Shown: positions 33,134 to 37,520 of the stretch, piece after piece
Layout of the letters: the number at the start of each line of letters is the position of its first letter
Numbering within the stretch: the stretch's first letter is position 1
Source: Donghicola tyrosinivorans
GTDB lineage: Bacteria > Pseudomonadota > Alphaproteobacteria > Rhodobacterales > Rhodobacteraceae
Direction: 5' to 3'
DNA: 37,520 nt
Assembly: GCF_003003355.1 (NCBI RefSeq)
Contig: NZ_PVTQ01000026.1
Location: 1-37,520, forward strand
Notes under the pieces: generated by a model
Told to the model about the DNA's origin: nothing
The model's database searches: none
Seen by the model: the letters and a program-made list of their open reading frames with translations, nothing else
Translations under genes and position numbers: made by a program

Positions 33134-34168
33134 TTAACGGCGCCTGCCCCGTGCCGAGGTCTTCTTGTTCCCCCGCGCACCGGTCACGACAGGGGTATTT
33201 TGTTCGTTCTCAACACGCAACTTGCTCCATCGTGCAAGGCGCGCAGCGTCCAGCGTTCCAGCCGCGACCGCTGCCTGAACAGCGCAACCGGGCTCATGTT
33301 GATGTGTGCAATCGCGAAATCGGCAACTGGGGGCCAGTTCCGTGATTTCAGCAAAAAGCTCATCAAGACCAGTGGACAGATCGCTCACGTGCAAGGTCCG
33401 CATACCGGGTGTATCGATCACCCAAGCACCGCCTTCGATGGTGTGCAAGGAACGGGACGTGGTCGTGTGCCGTCCCTTCGCGTCATCTTCGCGGATACTG
33501 CCCGTTGCCTGCGCTTCGTCTTCGGATTTGCGGGCCAATGTGTTCAATAGAGTCGACTTGCCGACCCCCGAAGACCCGATCAGCGCCACGGTCTGACCAG
33601 CGCGGCACCAAGGCGCAAGGGCGGCAATGGCGTCCTGTGATTTTCCGTTGATCGAGACCACTTGCAAGCCACGTTGCAAGCCGGAAGCCGTGCGTTCGAA
33701 ATCTGCCACATCGGGAGTCTGATCCACCTTGGTCAGGACAATTACCGCGCCGGTGCCTGCCTCGTTGGTCAGGGCCAGATAGCGCTCAAGTCGGGCGGGA
33801 TTGAAATCATCATTACAAGAGGTGACGATAAAGACCGTATCCACATTGGCCGCGATCAGTTGCAACTGCCGCGCGCCAACCGTCTGCCGTTGCAGCAGCG
33901 AATGACGGTCAAGCAGACGGGTGATCTGGTGAATTTGAGGGTCAGCCAGAACCCAGTCCCCAACAGCGAAATTGGCGGTTGTCATTCCCGCCGGCAGGCT
34001 CAGTTTGACCCGCCCCCCAACGGAGATTGCTGTTATCGTAGACCGATGCACCGCCGCCACGCGCATCGGCTCAAGGCCATTATCATCGGGACCAAGCTGG
34101 TCTTGTAAGACGGATGTCCAGCCAAGCGCATGCAAGGCCGAGGGGATATGATTTTGTTGCTTTTCCAC
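33134..34168 (-). CDS. rsgA: ribosome small-subunit-dependent GTPase A
   Basis: A late 30S maturation factor that hydrolyses GTP on the ribosome. The 344-residue protein has an N-terminal OB-fold and the circularly permuted GTPase order: G4 TKVD (about 146-149) before the P-loop GSSGVGKST (198-206) and G3 DTPG (252-255). A C-terminal zinc knuckle with Cys282, Cys287, His289 and Cys295 follows. It then ends in a basic tail (NKKTSARGRRR). The start codon is GTG, with CAGGA five bases upstream. It lies 17 bases from the end of the integrase remnant on the opposite strand. Bases 34169-34423 downstream of the LysR gene hold nothing recognisable. Confidence 0.94.
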   Translation of the reverse strand: MEKQQNHIPSALHALGWTSVLQDQLGPDDNGLEPMRVAAVHRSTITAISVGGRVKLSLPAGMTTANFAVGDWVLADPQIHQITRLLDRHSLLQRQTVGARQLQLIAANVDTVFIVTSCNDDFNPARLERYLALTNEAGTGAVIVLTKVDQTPDVADFERTASGLQRGLQVVSINGKSQDAIAALAPWCRAGQTVALIGSSGVGKSTLLNTLARKSEDEAQATGSIREDDAKGRHTTTSRSLHTIEGGAWVIDTPGMRTLHVSDLSTGLDELFAEITELAPSCRFRDCTHQHEPGCAVQAAVAAGTLDAARLARWSKLRVENEQNTPVVTGARGNKKTSARGRRR

Positions 34169-34423
34169 GGAGTCCTGAATGATGCGATTGCTCGCTCAGG
34201 GCAAGTGTTTCGATAGAAATGGCAGTTAAACTGCGCCCGCGACATATCGCCTAGAACACCACGAAAACTGCTGTCGACGCCCTTTCCCGGAAACTAGCCC
34301 ACGACCATGCGACGAACGAAACCCGCGTGAAAGCAGCAGCACCTAGACCACTGCACACGCCGATTCTGGACCCCGAGCCTTCCCGTCAGGACCGAAGTAT
34401 CAATGGTTTCGCCTTCGAGTTCG

Positions 34424-35311
34424 CTATTCTGGCACAACACCAGACGCAATTTGACGGAAGGCATCCACATAGTCGATGTCATGATCCTCGGCCCGAACAC
34501 CTAGGTTGATCGCCTTTTGCAGACCCGCGCCGATGGGGCGAGTGACGATGGGCAGATGCTCTGCCTGTAGCGCCACCAGCCAATCCGGTAGCACGGTCAC
34601 TCCGCGACCGGCTGCTACAAGTTGCAGCATCAGGTCAACGGACTCGATCCCCACATGGGCCGCAGGGCGACGACCTGCGGGGGTGAGAAAGCGGGTGAAG
34701 ATGTCCAAGCGGTCGGGCGTCACCGGCACAGTGTAAAGGGTCTGGTCCTGTAGGTCGTCAGGCTGGATACAGTCGCGCCCCGCCAAGGGGTGATCTGCTG
34801 GCAGGACAATTACCAGTTCATAGTCAAAGACCGGTGTGAAAGTGACATCCTTCAGCGCCATCGGGTCGGGGGTGACCAGCATGTCAATCTCATGGGCCTG
34901 TAGGGCAGCGATCCCGTCAAAGCGGAAAGCGGTCTTCATCTGCAAATCCACCGCCGGCCAAGCCTGCAAGAACGGGCCGACCACATGCATCAGCCACTGC
35001 TCACACGGGTGACACTCCATCCCGATGCGCAGCGACCCGCGCCGCCCTTTGGCCATGTCGGCCAGCACGGTCTCGGCGTGTTCCAGTTCGGGCACGATAC
35101 GTTCGGCCAGTTCCAGCAGGTACCGGCCCGCCTGTGTCATCTCAAGCCGCCTGCCTTTGCGCCGCCACAGCTTGACCCTGTGGCGATCCTCAAGCTTGGC
35201 GATGGCGTGGCTGATTGCGGACTGGCTCAGGTTCATGGCCCCCGCAGCGGCGGTGACGCTGCCATAACGGGCCACGCTACGCAGAATAGTCAGGTGTTGG
35301 CGGTCCAGCAT
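34424..35311 (-). CDS. LysR family transcriptional regulator (MetR-like)
   Basis: A 295-residue regulator with a winged helix-turn-helix at residues 1-60 (GSVTAAAGAMNLSQSAISHA) and a LysR substrate-binding domain. The layout and the segments GMECHPCEQWLMHVVGPF and ESVDLMLQLVAAGRGVTVLP resemble MetR, the homocysteine-responsive activator of methionine genes. It is divergent from patB, a carbon-sulfur lyase gene, across a 91-base gap with two palindromes, so it probably regulates patB and itself. The MetR-like assignment is from pattern memory and is less certain than the LysR call. Confidence 0.88.
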   Translation of the reverse strand: MLDRQHLTILRSVARYGSVTAAAGAMNLSQSAISHAIAKLEDRHRVKLWRRKGRRLEMTQAGRYLLELAERIVPELEHAETVLADMAKGRRGSLRIGMECHPCEQWLMHVVGPFLQAWPAVDLQMKTAFRFDGIAALQAHEIDMLVTPDPMALKDVTFTPVFDYELVIVLPADHPLAGRDCIQPDDLQDQTLYTVPVTPDRLDIFTRFLTPAGRRPAAHVGIESVDLMLQLVAAGRGVTVLPDWLVALQAEHLPIVTRPIGAGLQKAINLGVRAEDHDIDYVDAFRQIASGVVPE

Positions 35312-35322
35312 TATGCACGTCC

Positions 35323-35366
35323 TTCATGGTTTAATGAAAACATGCCATTTTTGTTCATGTCATGAA
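35323..35366. promoter_or_regulatory. LysR-type operator palindromes between the regulator and patB
   Basis: Two inverted repeats of the same half-site occur: TTCAT-N6-ATGAA at 35323-35338 and the perfect TTCATGTCATGAA at 35354-35366. The second has the T-N11-A form expected of LysR-family sites. The two centres are about 30 bases apart, three helical turns, which suits binding of a tetramer. Confidence 0.55.
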
Positions 35367-35402
35367 ATCGCTAATCTGCACTTCACAGCACAGGAGACCG
35401 CG

Positions 35403-36590
35403 ATGAGCTTTGACAGTACCCCCAGCCCCTTTGACACCGTGATCCAGCGCAGCACCGACTGCATGAAGTGGGGTGCGCAGTCATGGCAACTGACGCCAGC
35501 GCAAGCCGCTGCCGATCCCCTGCCCATGTGGGTTGCGGACATGGATTTCCGTGCGCCCCAGCCGGTCATTGATGCCCTTGTCGCCCACGCCGAAGAGGGC
35601 GTTTTCGGCTATCCTAACGGGGCGCGCCCCTCATACGTTCAGGCAGTTGTGGACTGGCAGGCGCAGCGCTTTGGCTGGGACGTCGCGCCCGAATGGGTTG
35701 TGCAGACCTCAGGGATTATCACTGCGATCAAGGTCATTGTGCAGGCCTTCACCACCCCCGGTGACGGGGTGCTGATCCAACCGCCGGTCTATGCCCATTT
35801 CCGCGACGATGTGCTGCTGAACGGCCGCTTTCCGGTCAACGCGCCTTTGGTGCGCACCGAACAGGGCTACCGCTTTGATGCTGCTGTGTTCGAGGGAGCA
35901 ATCACCCCGAACACCCGACTTTTCATCCTGTCGAACCCGCACAACCCCACCGGCAACGTCTGGTCCGCCGAAGACCTGACCGCGATGGGAGAGATCTGCG
36001 CCCGTCACGGGATCATCGTCATCTCGGACGAGATTCATCAGGATCTGGTGCTGAACCCCGCCTTGCGGCACACGCCCTTTGCCAGCCTGTCGGATGCTTT
36101 CGCGCAGAACTCGATCACCTGCACCGCGCCGTCCAAGACCTTCAACCTGCCGGGCCTGCAAAGCGCCAACGTCTTTATCCCGAACCCACACCTGCGCGAC
36201 GCCTTCAAGCGCCAGTATGACCGCAACATGTTCCCGATGGTGAACGTGATGGGCATGATCGCCGCCGAAGCCGCCTATCGACACGGCGCCCCGTGGCTAG
36301 AGCAGTTGCTGGATCACCTACGCGCCAACCACGCCCATTTCGCTGCTGGTGTGCGGGGGATGGGCCTTGATGTGGTGCCTGCGGATGCGCTTTATCTGGC
36401 GTGGCTGGACTGCCGGTCTTTGGGGCTGGATGCCCATGACCTAGAAGACTTTATGCTGACCAAAGCCCGCCTGTGGCTGGATAAGGGCCACAAGTTCGGC
36501 CTTGAGGGCCATGGCTACATGCGTGTGAACCTCGGCTGCCCCCGCGCCACCGTGGATGAGGCGTTGGCGCGATTGAAAGCTGCTTTGTAA
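35403..36590 (+). CDS. patB: PatB/MalY-type carbon-sulfur lyase (aminotransferase fold I)
   Basis: A 395-residue PLP enzyme of the MalY/PatB branch of class I/II aminotransferases. These act mainly as cystathionine beta-lyase or cysteine-S-conjugate beta-lyase, releasing a thiol, pyruvate and ammonia. The family start is PFDTVIQRSTDCMKW, followed by PMWVADMDFRAPQPV near residue 41. The PLP pocket shows LSNPHNPTGNVW, Asp209 in ISDEIHQDL and Lys245 in TAPSKTFNLPG. The start at 35403 follows CAGGAG. The neighbouring LysR gene and shared palindromes suggest sulfur- or methionine-linked control. An insertion sequence begins within a few bases of its stop but the protein is full length. Confidence 0.88.
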   Translation: MSFDSTPSPFDTVIQRSTDCMKWGAQSWQLTPAQAAADPLPMWVADMDFRAPQPVIDALVAHAEEGVFGYPNGARPSYVQAVVDWQAQRFGWDVAPEWVVQTSGIITAIKVIVQAFTTPGDGVLIQPPVYAHFRDDVLLNGRFPVNAPLVRTEQGYRFDAAVFEGAITPNTRLFILSNPHNPTGNVWSAEDLTAMGEICARHGIIVISDEIHQDLVLNPALRHTPFASLSDAFAQNSITCTAPSKTFNLPGLQSANVFIPNPHLRDAFKRQYDRNMFPMVNVMGMIAAEAAYRHGAPWLEQLLDHLRANHAHFAAGVRGMGLDVVPADALYLAWLDCRSLGLDAHDLEDFMLTKARLWLDKGHKFGLEGHGYMRVNLGCPRATVDEALARLKAAL

Positions 36591-36656
36591 ACAGGTTCAG
36601 GACCCATTGATTTCCGTATGACGGAATGATTCACGGTTCGAAAAACGAGAGGTGAC

Positions 36657-37414
36657 ATGAGCAATCTCTTCTGTCTCACGGACGCGCAGATGGCGCGTCT
36701 TTCTCCCTTCTTCCCAAAGTTCCACGGCAAGCCGAACGTCGATGACCGACGTGTTTTGAGTGGGTTAATCTTCTTCATTCGCAATGACTTGCGTTGGCGT
36801 GACGCGCCTGCTGCATATGGCCCTCATAAAACGCTCTACAGCCGGTGGAAGCGGTGGAGCGAGAAAGGCATCTTCGCGCGGATGATGGCCGGGCTGGCGG
36901 CGGAACACGGTGAGAAGACGACCGTGATGATCGACGCGACATACCTCAAGGCTCACCGAACAGCGACCAGCATGGCCGCCAAAAAGGGGGGCGCGGGCGC
37001 CTGATCGGCAGAACCAAGGGCGGTATGAACACTAAATTGCACGCCATCTGCGACAGCCAAGGCCGTCCCATCGACTTGTTCCTGACCGCCGGTCCCGTCA
37101 GCGACTACATCGGGGGGCGTGCCCTCGTCAGTAGGCTGCCCAACGTGAAATGGCTTCTCGGAGATCGCGGCTACGATGCCGACTGGTTCAGAGAAGCGTT
37201 GCAGGACAAGAAGATACACCCTTGCATCCCAGGCCGGAAGCAACGGAAAACGCCTGTCCGCTACGACAAGCGCAGGTATAAGAGGCGTAACCAGATCGAG
37301 ATCGTTTTCGGTCGCCTCAAAGACTGGAGGCGGGTAGCGACCCGTTACGACCGATGTCCACAAACCTTGTTCTCGGCAATCGCACTCGCGGCGACCGTCA
37401 CCTTCCGGTTGTGA
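36657..37414 (+). CDS. IS5-family transposase made by -1 frameshifting (OrfA+OrfB)
   Basis: OrfA (36657-37004) begins MSNLFCLTDAQMARLSPFFP with the DUF4096-type N-terminal domain and carries the first catalytic aspartate in MIDATYLKAHRT. Its stop at 37002 is out of phase with OrfB, which continues in the -1 frame (RGRLIGRTKGGMNTKLHAICD). OrfB supplies the second aspartate (LLGDRGYDADWF) and the glutamate in NQIEIVFGRLKDWRRVATRY, completing the DDE set. The join gives a 252-residue protein of normal family length. Alone, OrfB would start at an ATG at 37025. The gene is probably active if frameshifting occurs, though the right terminal repeat is doubtful. Confidence 0.85.
36986..36992 (+). other. 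candidate -1 ribosomal frameshift site
   Basis: G-GGG-GGC in the OrfA frame is a classic X-XXY-YYZ slippery heptamer. It is immediately preceded by AAAAA, which could also slip. Slipping back one base here yields exactly the KKGG-RGRLIGRTKGG junction expected in this transposase family, ten bases before the OrfA stop. Confidence 0.6.
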
Positions 37415-37520
37415 AGCTCAATGAGATGCTGTAACGGGGCCTGCGTCGCGCACCGCCGTTGCCACTTGTCAGATGAGCGCCTTGCTGTCGCCATCCCCGT
37501 ATTGAACCCAAATGGAGGAT

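Larger units (their letters stand above)
36592..37437 (+). mobile_element. IS5-family (IS427-type) insertion sequence
   Basis: The element contains the two-frame transposase described separately. A candidate left terminal repeat is GGTTCAGGACCCATTG at 36594-36609. The only right-end match I see is an imperfect, gapped CAATGAGATGCTGTAAC at 37419-37435, which shares CAATG, CTG and AAC with the expected complement. The total of about 845 bases fits IS427-group size. A 15-base palindrome, TTCCGTATGACGGAA, lies at 36612-36626 inside the left end. The borders are provisional and the right end may be degraded. Confidence 0.6.

Noticed and set aside
33117-37520. Distal attachment repeat of the tRNA-Gln element
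   Set aside because: No second copy of the T-arm/acceptor sequence was found in the remaining window, so island borders cannot be drawn.
1-37520. CRISPR array or defence island
   Set aside because: No regularly spaced repeats, cas genes, restriction-modification genes or toxin-antitoxin pairs were recognisable.

Overview
The window looks like chromosomal DNA of a marine-type alphaproteobacterium of the Rhodobacteraceae (Roseobacter group). The grounds are G+C-rich coding sequence, a hisS-hisZ-hisG operon with short-form HisG, a short adenosylcobalamin-dependent ribonucleotide reductase, an R. capsulatus-like xdhABC set, a DUF1489 protein, a dimethylglycine/sarcosine dehydrogenase with a GcvT-like half, and a palindromic repeat of a kind I associate with Rhodobacteraceae genomes. 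I assign no species.

Layout: the left edge (1-591) starts inside the 5' end of a probable IS3-type transposase and holds gene debris, two hairpins and a short direct repeat. Next come nrdJ (minus), a 460-base regulatory gap with paired DnaA boxes, a DUF1489 gene, a DsbA-family oxidoreductase, the overlapping hisS-hisZ-hisG operon (minus), slyX and dnaE (minus). From 12004 to 22212 lies a purine-oxidation block: a TSUP-family membrane protein, a possible leader RNA, then xdhA-xdhB-xdhC followed by a nucleoside-type ABC transporter (ATPase, two permeases, BMP-family binding protein), closed by a strong terminator. The inferred logic is uptake of purine nucleosides or bases coupled to oxidation of hypoxanthine/xanthine to urate.

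From 22270 to 32388 are ordinary metabolic genes: a DAO-family flavoprotein, an AhpD-like protein, an exported EF-hand protein, a dimethylglycine/sarcosine dehydrogenase, panC-panB, a class III aminotransferase, an Lrp/AsnC regulator with a D-2-hydroxyacid dehydrogenase, and an exported SH3-like protein. The right end is more plastic. A tRNA-Gln gene is followed by a decayed tyrosine integrase (nonsense codon plus 3' truncation), then rsgA, a divergent LysR/patB pair with palindromes between them, and an IS5-family (IS427-type) insertion sequence whose transposase needs a -1 frameshift.

I did not find a wholly new defence or biosynthetic system. The most interesting signals are regulatory or genome-structural: the inverted DnaA-box pair upstream of nrdJ, the candidate purine-sensing leader ahead of xdhA, a palindromic repeat captured in frame inside xdhB, twin hairpins with a competing fold after panB, and the tRNA-Gln integration scar.
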